Shown here piece after piece: positions 47,809-59,384 of a DNA stretch of 64,000 bases. Both the position numbers and the translations under genes were made by a program. Position 1 is the stretch's first letter. The number at the start of each line of letters is the position of its first letter. The notes beneath the pieces are model-generated. The model ran no database searches. It was not told where the DNA came from and saw only the letters and a program-made list of their open reading frames with translations. Source of the stretch: Gonium pectorale (taxonomy: Eukaryota > Chlorophyta > Chlorophyceae > Chlamydomonadales > Volvocaceae); assembly GCA_001584585.1 (NCBI GenBank), contig LSYV01000006.1, positions 2,628,326 through 2,692,325 on the forward strand, read 5' to 3'.

Positions 47809-49749
47809 CTAGAGCCCCTTCACGCCCTCGCACACCTGCTCGAGAGCGGAGGGGTTACCGCCGGCACATACCCATATCAGGTCGCCTCGCTCCTCAACTC
47901 GCACCAGAAACGGCGCGCCCCCAAGCGCAGCGGTCAGCCGCTCCACGCAGCTTGCACGGGGATCGTCGCCACCGTCGCCGGCGGACTCGCAACGCACCGC
48001 CGTCGCCACCCACCCGTCTCCCGGCTGCACCCACTCAAGTCCGGCGCGCAGCGCCTTGGCGCACCACCTGGTGGCTCGGTCCCCCCCGCCTCGACGCCAC
48101 GGCAGCCACGGGAAGCCGCAGCCTGCACCACCACCACCACCACCATCCCCTCCTCCCCCACCGCTGCGACCGCGACTGGGAAAGTTCCGGACGGTGGGTG
48201 TGGGCTGGGGGCAGAGCGCCACGCCCCGCAGGTCCGGCCAATCCCGCAGCGCCAGCCGCAGTCGCTCCAGGCCAGCGCGGCGCAAAGCCCCCGAGAGGCA
48301 CAGTTCCCCAGGCAGCCGGCCGATCCGCCCCCGACCGTGCCCGGCCTGGTCCGCCACAGCGCGTTGCAGCGCACGCAGCAGCGCCGCAATGTCCCCGGCG
48401 CTGTGCGCCCTGAGCGTGAGGCGCGGCAGCGGCCCCACGTCGAGGAGAAAGGTGGCCAAGTCGGCGGCAGCAGCGCCGCCGCCGTCGCAGTCCGTAACGG
48501 CTCGCTCAACGGCCAGCTCGCAGCCCGTAGCCGTGAAGACCGCCAGGAAGGCCGACGACGCAGGGGAGTCCCAGCTGTGAAAACGCAGCTCCGAGACTTG
48601 TACACGCCGGACTCCGGTCGTTGCCGCTGCAACTGTTGCTGTTGCGGCTGCCGGCGCCCGGCCGCCGTCGCGGCCGCCGCTGGGTCCGCCGAAGCCCTGA
48701 ATCACGCTTGCCAGGCAGTCGCGAGACGGCACCGTGCCCAGCGCCAGCGTGCCGCTGCGGAGATCCAGCAGGGCGTCCAGCACGTGGGGGACACTTCGGG
48801 TAGCAGCGGCGAGGTCGCCACCACCACCGCCGCCACCGCCGCCGCCGACGTGCGATGGCGTACACAGCAGGTGCTCTCTCAGCTGCAGGACCTCCAGGCG
48901 CGGCGGCAGGCATGCAAGCAAGCCGGCGGGGGTAAGGCCTGCGGTCCACAGCGTGCTACCGTCGATGGTCAGGTGCGTGAGGTCCCCCATGCCCCGCAGC
49001 CCGTCCGGGAGGGGCAGCGGCAGGCCCTCCCGCGAGCCCCTGCGGCAGATCAGGAAATGGAGCATCTCCCGGACCATGGTCCCCGTGACGCTGCCGCTGC
49101 GCGCCAGCTCCAGGTGCGTCAGGCGCCGCAGCTGGCAGATCGCGGCGTCGTTGTAGCAGTCGGTCGGGAGGGTCAGTCGGCGTAGCCGCGGCGCGCCCAG
49201 CAGGGCGGCATAGGCGTCCGAGCCGCCGTCCCCCACCGTGGGCAGCTGGCAGCCGGGGCCCAGGGCCAGATCCTCCAGGTTCGGGAGCAGCTTGAGGAGC
49301 GTGCGGATGCCGTGCGGCAGGGCCAGCAGAGAGCTGCCGGTGGTGGTGGAGGGCTCGGCGGTGCTGAGGCGGAGGCACCGCACGCTGGGCAGCGGGCCGC
49401 AGCGATCCGCCGCGGCCGCGACCGCGTGCGGAAGGAGGACGAACGGGCAGATGAGCTGCGGGCTGGGCGCCTGCGCGACAACGCCGAGCCGCCTGCACCG
49501 CGGCCATAGCCGCGGGAGGCGGGTCAGGAAGAAATGCAGCTCGGCGGGGACGCCCGCCACTCCGAAGCGGAGGGTGAAGTGCGCGGAGTCCACATGGCCG
49601 TCCACCAGTCTTCGGCCGGCTCGGCTGGCGAGGCGCAGGCACAGCCGTTCTGGCGGCGCTAGGGAACCGACGAGGAGCGATTGCGCCGCGTGGTCAGCCC
49701 TGCTGATGGCGTCTAACAGATCATGACAAGAGTTTGAGTTTGTGGCCAT
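47809..49749 (-). CDS. Leucine-rich-repeat protein with F-box-like N-terminus, intronless
   Basis: One uninterrupted frame of 646 codons, ATG at 49749-49747 and TAG at 47811-47809. Residues 10-45 form an F-box-like helical segment (AAQSLLVGSLAPPERLCLRL, then ASRAGRRL). Leucine-rich repeats follow: LPNLEDLALGPGCQLP, APRLRRLTLPTDCYND, LRRLTHLELARSGSVTG, MGDLTHLTIDGSTLW, LPPRLEVLQLREHLL, LERLRLALRDWPDLRGVAL. Two glycine tracts interrupt the array, one between repeats and one near residue 540. F-box/LRR-like proteins of this irregular kind are expanded in volvocine algae and are usually assumed to be ubiquitin-ligase adaptors or scaffolds; no substrate can be inferred. The single exon contrasts with the intron-rich neighbours and may reflect retroposition or simple intron loss. 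The gene is placed opposite no other coding sequence. Confidence 0.75.
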   Translation of the reverse strand: MATNSNSCHDLLDAISRADHAAQSLLVGSLAPPERLCLRLASRAGRRLVDGHVDSAHFTLRFGVAGVPAELHFFLTRLPRLWPRCRRLGVVAQAPSPQLICPFVLLPHAVAAAADRCGPLPSVRCLRLSTAEPSTTTGSSLLALPHGIRTLLKLLPNLEDLALGPGCQLPTVGDGGSDAYAALLGAPRLRRLTLPTDCYNDAAICQLRRLTHLELARSGSVTGTMVREMLHFLICRRGSREGLPLPLPDGLRGMGDLTHLTIDGSTLWTAGLTPAGLLACLPPRLEVLQLREHLLCTPSHVGGGGGGGGGGDLAAATRSVPHVLDALLDLRSGTLALGTVPSRDCLASVIQGFGGPSGGRDGGRAPAAATATVAAATTGVRRVQVSELRFHSWDSPASSAFLAVFTATGCELAVERAVTDCDGGGAAAADLATFLLDVGPLPRLTLRAHSAGDIAALLRALQRAVADQAGHGRGRIGRLPGELCLSGALRRAGLERLRLALRDWPDLRGVALCPQPTPTVRNFPSRGRSGGGGGDGGGGGGAGCGFPWLPWRRGGGDRATRWCAKALRAGLEWVQPGDGWVATAVRCESAGDGGDDPRASCVERLTAALGGAPFLVRVEERGDLIWVCAGGNPSALEQVCEGVKGL

Positions 49750-50681
49750 ACCAGGACTTTGCTGTCAAAGGGCCTCAGGCGGTGCTTCTGGCTAGTGTCG
49801 GCGGAACCCCGGTATGGGGCAACGCCGATCAGCTATAACACGAGCGAGCAGGTGTTTGGCATGACGGTAAGCTGATAGTGGTGCATATGTTGGTGGGTTA
49901 AGACTGCACTAGGACTCGCTTGGAGAATTATGTAATCGCGGTTGATGCTCAGCGACGACCCGCGGGTCTCGCTCGCACAGCCCGGCACCGAAGGCATGCA
50001 GGCATCGTAGTACATCCACGTACATACGCATATACACAGTTTGAGGTGGTTGCCTTCAAGGCAATCTCCCAAAAATCCTCCGCCTTCCGGCAGTTAGTTC
50101 GCGGCAGGGGAGATATGTAGAAGCACCCCGTGTAGCTTTCCGTATTGAAGGAGATGTAGGAGAAACGGAATGCTCGCATGCTGGGTGCGTCTTGCGTGAT
50201 GCCGTCTTCCTGCAGAGTGCGGACGGCCACCACGCTGAACCGTAGATTCCAACACAAACCCATGTTAATCCTACATGCTGCCTTTGGTATCCACCCCGGG
50301 GCCCAGCATTTACTATAGGAGCCCCGACCCCAGCCCCGACCGTCAACCACCCCGCGCCTGGCCAAAACAAATGAAGGGAACGTGGTGAGCGGACCGGCTT
50401 TCAGACCGGCAAGGCAAGAACGACAAGAAAAACGACAGAGATTCGACACTCATCCGGGAGAGTAGCGGATCCCCCAGGATCCGTGAACATAAGAAAGAGC
50501 CTTACGGCAACATTCACATCTATACTTCTCAAATGGCATCTATGACAGAACACGTCCTACGTGCCGGTAAGGGCTGCTCGCGACAGAACCGGGTACAAAG
50601 GACCGAAGAGACGGGCTGTGAGCTATGCGTTGCACCCCCAGGCGGCATCGGCCCCAGAGACGACGTGCCGGGAAGTTCCCT
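49750..50681. other. Intergenic, no gene recognised
   Basis: Upstream of the LRR gene and downstream of the TPR/J-domain gene, both on the minus strand. No conserved frame, RNA gene or repeat was identified. Confidence 0.55.
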
Positions 50682-53600
50682 TCAGAAGTTGAAGGAGTCC
50701 GTGTCATCATCCTCTGAGTCCTCATAGCCACCCTCCCACCACTTCCGCCCACCGGCCGACGTCCGGGGACCAGCGCCAGGACCCGAGGTCCGCCCGTAAC
50801 CATAGCTGCCCCCGCCACCCGACGCTGCGCCGCTGCGGGCCGCGCCGCCGTTGCTTGCCCCCGCAGGTCGCGCCCCCGCAGCGCCGCCATTGCTTGCTGC
50901 CCCTGCGGGCCTGGAGCTGCTTGGTTTGCTCGCGCCGTACTGTCCGTAACCTGCGGTGGGTTGCGCAGTCAATAAATTCCCAAGTCTCAGGGGAGCGTTC
51001 GGAGTACTTTCCCGGCACAAATGAGGACGAGGCCCTGGGCGCACAATCTGTAAGCCCCGCATTCCCTAACCATCCACGGCTAAGCCTTTTACGGTCTCGC
51101 ACAATCCAATAGCAACCGGGACGCTTCTTACGGTTCAAGGCAGCGGCTCGACAGTCGATGCAACTGCCCGGGAAACATATCGCAGCTTGCAGCCTCACTC
51201 CCCAGACGCTATTCGGACAGGCAAGCTCCTGGTCACTCACCGCCGTAGGTCGTGCTTGTCCCGCTGCCGGCGGCCGTGCCCGTGCGCGCCCGCGTCCCGC
51301 TGCCGGCTGTTGGAGCCGGCCCCGGGGCGCGGTAGCCGAAGAAAGGGTCCGCGCCGCCATAGAAGCCCGAGTAGGCAGCACCGTAGCGGGAAGAGCTGCT
51401 GAACCAGCTGGCATATGGGTTGGAAGCACTGGCCCCGGCTCCTGGGTAGCGGGTGGTGGTGGGCGGCTGCTCCACCTCCAACAGCTGATCCACCTTGCGG
51501 CGCCGGGACTTGTCCGACAGCTCCTCGTGCGCCTATGAGAAACAGGCCAGGGCCACGTGGTTTCATCCAGGAGCCGCGCGAAAATCAAACCACCAACACA
51601 TCCGGCCGTCCCTGAACGTGGAAGTGTGTACGGTCAAACCAGGCTCAGCTGCTGAACAGCGAAAGAACTGAGGAAAGGTAAACTATGACCAGCTGCGTCT
51701 ACCACTTCGCCTCTCAGGACCGTCAAGACGGAGTGCAGCCAAATAAGGACGAATTCGATTGCAGGCGCGCTCCGACGACTCCAAGAGGTCGGCTCACCTG
51801 GTTGATAAGATTGAACAACCAAGCCGCCTCCTCCCGCATCCGCGTCTCGAGCTCACTGCCCCCGGCCAGCGGCCCGCTATAGGGCGCAGAGCCCGCTCCG
51901 CAGGGAAGCGCCAGGGCCACCTTGACCGAGGCCGTGGCCTTGTCGGGATGGTGCTTCAGGGCCAGGCGCCGGTAAGCCTTGCGCACGTCCTCCTCGCTGC
52001 ACGCCGACGGGGAGGTGACACGCCGTCAGATGCGTCGCCAGAGTTTAAACAGCCTGCTTAGCTTACGTTGGCCGGCCGACGGGAGGCGAGGAGGTGCATC
52101 AATCAGATGCAATCGCAGGACAGAGGACCAGCTTACGAGTGTAAGCTGGTCCTCTCCTGTGCAATACTCGTGCGCTCACCTGCAGGCGCTGGTCAGCCCC
52201 AGCATCTTATAATGCTGTGGAGTCTTCATCCATTTGGCGGCGGTGCGTGCCTCCGACAGGCGGTCCTGTGAACATGGGCGAGGGTGGCTGTATTTACACG
52301 CCTTCGAGATTCTGTACAGGCAACATCTGTACTCGCAATGACGCGTACATGGCGCTCTCCAAACGGCGCAAGAAGGACTCCAGGTTGCCTTGCATGCCCA
52401 GCGCACATGGATGCGCATTCCCAGGACGGCGACTGTCATACCTTGATCGCCGCTAGCTCATCCAGAGCTGGGCCGGCGCCGTCCGCCTGCGCGTTGAGCT
52501 TAAGCAGGGGATCCAACAGGCCCACTGCGTTTTCGGGTCGCCGCAATTCCATCATCAGCGCTGCGGGAAAAGACGCAGGCTCCAAGTAAGATCGTTGTAG
52601 ACCAGTAGAAAGAAGTGTCACAAGGATTGTAAGCTAGAGCGTTCCTGGAGGTAAAGCAGCTCCGGGTCCTGCCGCCTCAGCTACTGTGAACCAAGGAGGG
52701 CACGGCCCGCGTACATCGCCCCACCACTCACACGCAAGCCGCACGCTGGCCTTGTAGTAGGACGGGTCTAGCGCCCGCGCCCGGCCGCAGTCCGCCACCG
52801 CTTCCGCAAGCAGCCCCTGCCCCGTGTACGCCGCCGCACGGTTGGCATGCAGCACCGCCGCGTAGGCGGGCGGGCAGCCCAGCGCAAGGGCGCGGGTGTA
52901 GTGCTCGGTAGCCTCGCTGTGGCGGCCGGCCTTGATGGCTACGTTGCCCTCCTCCTGCGAGTGCCGGGAGGGCGGGGAGCCGTTCCAGAAGCCACAGCCG
53001 CACAGGGGCACGACACCCAGCCCGTTGCGAACAAGGCTTACACTACTTTGCTTGTAAGCACCGACACCTGTAGAGATACCCAGAGATACCCAGTGCTACT
53101 GCAGTGTTGGCGCTTAATCATATGTCCGTGTCTGCAGCATCGGCAGACCGGCCATATACGTGCTCAGAGGACAAGCAAAAACTTGTTTGTTTGTGGTCCG
53201 AATGATGACCCTCTGACGCTAAGTGCTGATGATTGCGGTAGTATTACCGACCTTCAGCTTCAGCTGCTGCTGAATGCTCTCAGCCAGCTCGCCGAGGACC
53301 TCCGGCGGTGGCACCGTCACGTGGGCCGACGTGGCGTACGCCGCCGCGGCCGCGGAACCCCCAGGCGAACTGGTCGCCTTCTCAGAGCTGGCATCGTCGG
53401 CGCCAGCGCCGTTGCCGTTTGCAGTCCCGGCCTGCAACGCGAGCTGAAGTTCTCGGCACGTTGTCAGGGCATCCTGCAGGCGGTCACCAGGGCATGTTTA
53501 CGCAGATGCAAGGAAGTACCAAAAACCAAACAGTGACTTGAATCAGGCACCCTGATAAAAACCTTCATACCACGCGGGCACCAAAGGCTGAATGGAGCAC

Positions 53601-56600
53601 GCATACATTACTTCAGGTTATATTGTCTACCTGCATGTCTCCGCGGTAGTAGCGTGCCTGCACTGTCAGCCACAGCCGCCAGGGTGCTGCTCGCTGCGCC
53701 AGAGGCACCTCGGGGTGAGGGGCCACCAGCGTCAGCGCCTCGCGCGGCGATCCCAGCCGCAGCGCCAGGACCGCGCGGGAGGCGGCGATGACGTCGCAGT
53801 AGGCAACCTGCAACGGTCAGCAGAAACCTTTTGTCGAAGCCTGCTGCACTGGCGTATACTTCAGCACAAAACCGACGGGCTACATCTGGCAACTTGGAGC
53901 ACATGTAGATGGAGCCGCAGGCCCGTTAAAGGCAACAACTGGCAGTTACGCAAAGGGCGCAGTTCACGGCTTGTCTTTACCTGGTCCCGCAGCGCCGACA
54001 GCTGGTCGGCCGCTTCCTGAAGTTTGTCCCGCGCCCCCGAAGCCACAGCCGCCACCGCAGCAGCAGTGGCTGCCCGGGCCCTGGGAAGGCAAGATGAGCG
54101 GTAAGGCCGGGTCCTGGTAGCCCAAAAACGCCGCAGGTCCTGCCTCCTGCACTGCGGCAACGGCCTAGACTCCACTAGGGTGATCGCGACGCGGCTCTGC
54201 AGACCTCACCTCGAGGCCAGGTCCACGACTTCGTTCATCTTCTTCAGCATGTCCTGCGATGGCGAGCGCAACCAATGTGGGGCCCGTGAAAGGCAATGCC
54301 GGGAGCAGCGCAGAAAATAACCAAATGGCAGGGTGCCCGCACCTCCCCGCAGAGCGCGCACGTCCTAACGCATACTGTCAGGGCCGGGCACGCCGGCCAA
54401 GTCCCACCGACTCACCTGATAGTGCGACGACGAGGCGGAGCACCGGTCCATGGCCGAGTCGATGATGCGGTGGGCGGCCGCGAAGTCGCCAAGCCTATCA
54501 AAGGAAGGGAGGGCGAGCACAGTGATGTGCCACGTTTATCCCGCTACTTTAGACTGATCTAGTGTTATACGGCTTATGGAAAGTGCGCGCCGCATGCGTC
54601 GGTGGCACCCGGCTCCACAAGCAGCGGGGAAGTGGTCACGACTGGAAGTGGGTGTACGTCTTGAGGCAGGGGATTAGGGGGCCGACAGAGTGACGAGCCC
54701 AAGGGGCCACTGGTTGGCCCAGCATCCCACCTGCAGTGGCATGTGGCCGCCCGCGAGGCCGCTCGCATGAACTTGGAGTCCAGCTCCATAGCCTTGAGCG
54801 CGTCATCCAGTGCCGACTGCGGCTTGCTCGTCATGAGGCGAGCACCCGACCTGCGTGCACGATGGGCAAACAGCAAGGGGCACGCGTCGCAACTGGTGGC
54901 TGGCCTGCTATTACTAGGCGAGAAGCAGACTGTGTACACGGACTCTTGCGAAGCGAAGGATGTTGCGATAAGCGTAGGGTGGACTGATGTACACCTTACC
55001 GGTTGCTGTACAGCACGGCGATCTCCGTTTGTAGCGTCGGAAAGAGCTGTTTGAGCTTCTCGCGCGGCAGGGGTAGTTGCTGCTCCAAGGCCTCGATGGC
55101 CTCCGTGTACCACCGCTCTGCCGACCTGAAATTGTGCACCATCCCCGAAACTTGTTGGTCGAACGCAGCGCAGCAGCCCAGGTGCGCTCCGAGGTACAAC
55201 CTACCTGAAGTCGCCCTGCTCATATTTTTGGTTTCCGTAGAGCTTCTTCTCGTCTGCAGAGCGCTTGACCCGAATGGCCTGCAGGACGGGTCGGGGCGAC
55301 CAGTAGCTCCAGCATTAATAATGGCTTTAACATCCTCGGAACAGACTCGAGCTCTATCCCAACACAGGGCACAAGCCATGACAACATCATCGCATTCCGA
55401 ACAGAGCTGATGCTGAGACTACCCACGCGGGAACATTTTTGACTCGTCACCCACCTGCACCGCGACAGCATCTATGCCATCCCCTGACGACGTCGTCTGC
55501 TGTTGCTGCGGCTGCTGCGGCTGCTGCTGGACTTGCGGCTGCGGCTGCTGGGGGGCCTGGGGCTGTTGCGACGCCGGTTGCGGCCTGGAAGCTGCTGACT
55601 GCCCTGACGGCCCGACTGAGGGTGCAGGGGCAGCGGCCGGCGCTGGTCGTGTGGCAGCCGAGGACGTGGCGGAAGCCTGCGAGCTCGTGCTCTGAGTTGC
55701 GGCTGTCGTTGGCGCAGTGGCACGGGTCTTGCGCGGCGTGACCTTGGGGCGATGTCTCCCAGCCCTACAGGTATGGTACCGCGGGCACGTCAAATCAACT
55801 TGTCTACTGCAGTAACAATCGAATCAGTCCACAGAGTCGACAGCGGAATTGCTTACCTGCCAGGAGTCCCGCCGGTGCCGAAGCTGGATGCCGATGTAGT
55901 CGGTCCGCTACCGGCGTCCCCAGCGCCCGCTCCCATTGAGAACTTCAGGGAATCGTTGCCCGCGGCGCCGGTGCCAGAAGGGCGCGGCGCATTGGTCCAC
56001 CCTGACGATGAGGACACCGTCGGCTGATTATTCGCAGGAGTGGATGAAGTCGACATGGGAGAGGACCCTCCAGCCGGCTGTGAAGACGCCATGGGCGTGG
56101 TCGCAGAGGTGCTGGGCTGCTGGGGCCGGAACGCCGCTCCGAAGACAGGTGCGGCATCGGCCGGTTTGGTTTTGGGTTGAGCTGTAGCGCCGAACTTAAA
56201 GGGTAAAGAAGTCGTGCTAGTGCCGGGTGCACTGCCGTCCGTTGCAGCCTTGAAGGGCTGGAACGAAGGAAGAGGCTTGCTGGCCCCGAATGCTGGAGGT
56301 GCCTGCGACTCTGCTGCCTTCTGGGGCGGAGCGAGGGGGCTGCTCCCAGAGGCACCGAACACAAACGGCACCGACGGCGGTGGCGCCTGCACAGTAACAT
56401 TGGGCACACCAGCACCCCCGCTCTGAGAGGTCGAAGCAGCGGAAACGCTGCCGGTGCCTGTAGCGCCAAAGACGGCAGCGCTGGTGCTGCTGGTGCTCGC
56501 CTTGCTGACTGCGGCCGACCCGCCAAATACAAACGGCACAGCAGGCGGGGCCGGAGCGGGTGCCGTGGCTGCCGCAGGGACAGGCACCGCGGCTGGCGGC

Positions 56601-59384
56601 GCCGTAGCAGGGGGACCGCTGCCCCCGCTCGTGCTTCGATTGCCAGTGCTGCTTGGCCCCGCTGCCATGGCATCTCTGGGCTGCTGGACAGGTGCATCAT
56701 CCAGCTTGAGGCCCCCGATTAACGATGCCACCGCTGCTGCCACTGGTCCCGTCGCCGTCGCCGCTGCATCGACGCCCGAACCACCTTCCAGAATGCCTGG
56801 GCGCATCATCATCTCCAGTACGGTCCGGACCGCAGGGCTCGAGGCACCAGGCTCCTTGGCCGTAGCCTTGGCCGCTGCCGCCGCCGCGGCGGCCTCTCGG
56901 GCCTTGCGCGCCATATTCTCCAGTTGCTCCGCCAACGCGGCAAGTACGTCCGGAGACGCAGCGGCTGCCCCGGCCACGTCTGCAGCCGGCGTATCCTGCG
57001 CGGCGCTGGCCGCCGACTGGCTTGGTCCACCGCTTCCTGGGCTGGGTGGCGCAGGTTGCGCACCGGCCGCAGCCGGGTCGGCTGGCACGGATCCCCCGGA
57101 CGAGGAGCGTGGAGGCATGGGTGCCGCGGCCCCTCCACTGCTGACGCTGTGGAACCCGGAGCCCGCCGCAACGCCCGCCCCAAACACTGCTGCTGCCTTC
57201 GGGGCACTGTTCTTCGCTGCCTGGCCTCCATTGGAGGCCTGGTTGGGCTGGCTGCACTCATTAACGGAGGCCCTCTCGCTGCTGTCAGCACTCTCCTCTG
57301 GCAGCTTCTTGCTCGCCGCAGCCGCTACAGCTGCTGCCATCGCTCCGAAAGGCTGAGCGGGCTGGAAGCCTGCAGTGGCTGAAGCGCCGCTGCTGCCCGT
57401 CATGCCGAACGGTGCACTTGCATGCGAGCCGGCTTTGGCACCCGCGTTGCTAGTCGTGCCGCCTGCTCCCCCTGAGGCACCGGTCGTCGACGAAGACGTG
57501 GAGAACAGGTCCTGCACCTCCCGCGCTCCGGGCATGGGGATCTGAATTGGGAACTTCAGGCCAGCCGCGTTCCCGTTCGCACCTCCAGCTGCCGCAAAGC
57601 TGGCAGGCGCTGGGGCTGCGAAAATGCCGACAAAGCCTGTGCCAACGGAAACGTTGAAAGAGCTGGTGGGCGGCGGGGCCGCTGACGCTGCAACAGGTGC
57701 AGCACTGCTGGGAGGTGCAAAGCGAGGGGCAGCTGGGAACATAGGAGACGGCGAAGCCTGAAGAAGGGGGCATATGGTGCAGCCGATGTTACGCAAGGGC
57801 GCAGATAAAACATACTGAATATACAGAATATACGCTCTTGACGAGCAGTAGCTCTGCATTTTTCACCGCAGCTCACCTCTGCCGCTGCGGCGTTGAAGCC
57901 CTGGAACGGTGCTGGGCTGACCATAGGGTCAGCGGAAAGAGCACCCCCTCCACCCAAAGGCCCTGCGCCTCCCGCACCAGCAGCCTGCAAGGAAGGAGCA
58001 GCACTCCGCCATGAATATGGATTCAGTATACTAAGTTTGTATCTGGAAAGCGACACTAGAAGCCACAATGTTGAAAGGCTTGCGTGGCAAGCGCTTTAAA
58101 AGAGCCTAGTCGTACCTGGCCGCCCATGCCGGGCCCCACCAGGGGCGAGAACACGAACACATTGGAGGCCGCCGACGCCATGGATGAAGCGATAGACCCC
58201 TGTACAGGGAACACATACGCGTTATGGAAAATACTTTACACACTGCACAGCGAACACGCACTGATCGCGTACACCCACATGGCCCACATGCGCCGTGCGC
58301 GTCGAAGAGCAGTTGCTCTGAACAGCAAGCCATAGCGGCAATCCCGGCCAACCCGCACCTGAGGTGTAATGTCCATTGGCGATATGCCCTCCGGTCGAAA
58401 ACTAAACTTTTGGTACGTGTTCTCGTCCATGGGAGTCAAGGCAATCGGCGAGAAGGGCATCGGCGATGACGCAGCTTCACGCGCAGCCGGCGGCTGCTGG
58501 GGCATCGCACCGTGTGCCTTATGCTTACCGGAGCGGGATCGGCCGCCGCGTGGCGTGCCCAGCCCCACCGGTAGCCCGTCTGCATTCAAATAGGTGGCGT
58601 GCATTCAGCATACGCAACACCACAAGCAGGTATGGTACGTTGCTGCCCCAGATGTGCTTCCAGGTGATATCTGGGGGATATTGCCACGGGCGGAAGGTGT
58701 CGAGGTTGGCAGTTTGTTGCCCGTGTGCCCGTAACCGGGCCGTTGGCCTCACCTGCAGCACCCACGGCAAATGAAGGCACCTGACCGGCTGCCCCACGTG
58801 CCCCAGCTGCGTCACTGGGGAGGTCCGGCCCAGAAAGCCCTGTTGCAGACACGGACGCGCCATGTGCCCCTGCCGCCAGGCTGGGTCCTGCTGTGGCAGC
58901 CGCCGGAGCTGCTGCGCCTACGCCAAAGCCTGTAGGCCTGAAGGCCTGAGGAGCTGCCGGCTGAGACGGCGGAGCACCCCGCGCACTGGCAGGCACCGTG
59001 GCGAAAGTCTGCAAAGAGGGGAGGCAGGAGGCCCGTTGGCTGCTGGCAGGGCTGGCGAGGGTTTTGCAGGCGCCATCAATATGCCAGCAACCCAAGTATG
59101 CACTCTTGCACGTACAGAAGGCATGGGGCCATCGCGTGCTCCTGTGCTGCGGGCTGCTGGCGATCGAACCTGACAGGCACTCGGGCCTCCCTACGCACCG
59201 ACGGCGGAGCAGCTTGTTGGCTATTGTTCCCAGCAGGCCTTAGCGGGATCTTGGACACGAGGCTCACGCGCCGGGGCCCAGCTTTGCGGGCGGACCCGGG
59301 AGAGTCGGCCCCCAGAACGAAGGCTGCTGTAGCCGACGACAGATTCGCGCCTGAGGTCCCATCAGCATGCCCTACTTGAGTCAT
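50682..59384 (-). CDS. TPR-repeat/J-domain (Hsp40) co-chaperone with FG-rich N-terminal region
   Basis: Twenty-one exons, 5' to 3': 59384-59175 (or -59112), 59008-58753, 58579-58359, 58199-58116, 57984-57877, 57757-55857, 55764-55455, 55278-55205, 55125-55000, 54850-54731, 54494-54416, 54253-54210, 54080-53981, 53807-53631, 53473-53252, 52954-52732, 52560-52442, 52265-52180, 51996-51798, 51532-51241, 50950-50682. All are in phase, giving 1739 (or 1760) residues. The first thousand or so residues are Ala/Ser/Pro-rich with scattered FG-type motifs (VPFVFGG, VFGATG, FKFGAT, AFGASK, VFGAAF). Two TPR blocks follow (GNQKYEQGDFRSAERWYTEA; LYSNRSGARL; EEGNVAIKAGRHSEATEHYT). A J domain follows, with HPD at about 1503-1505 (DVRKAYRRLALKHHPDKA), then a Gly/Ser/Tyr-rich, acidic tail. 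Such proteins recruit Hsp70 through the J domain and bind Hsp70/Hsp90 or clients through TPRs. From memory the order resembles plant TPR-DnaJ proteins (Arabidopsis TPR15/TPR16). The end of exon 1 is unresolved; both candidate donors are phase 0. Confidence 0.9.
52122..52155. repeat. Perfect 15-base inverted repeat (hairpin) in a TPR/J gene intron
   Basis: AGAGGACCAGCTTAC at 52122-52136 is followed after the four-base loop GAGT by its exact reverse complement at 52141-52155. It lies in the intron between the exons at 52180-52265 and 51798-51996, about 25 bases from the donor, so it would form a strong stem in the pre-mRNA. Confidence 0.85.

Noticed and set aside
56454..57356. 300-codon Ala/Gly-rich frame on the plus strand
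   Set aside because: It is the antisense shadow of the FG-rich exon 6 of the TPR/J gene, whose frame is confirmed by splicing on both sides.
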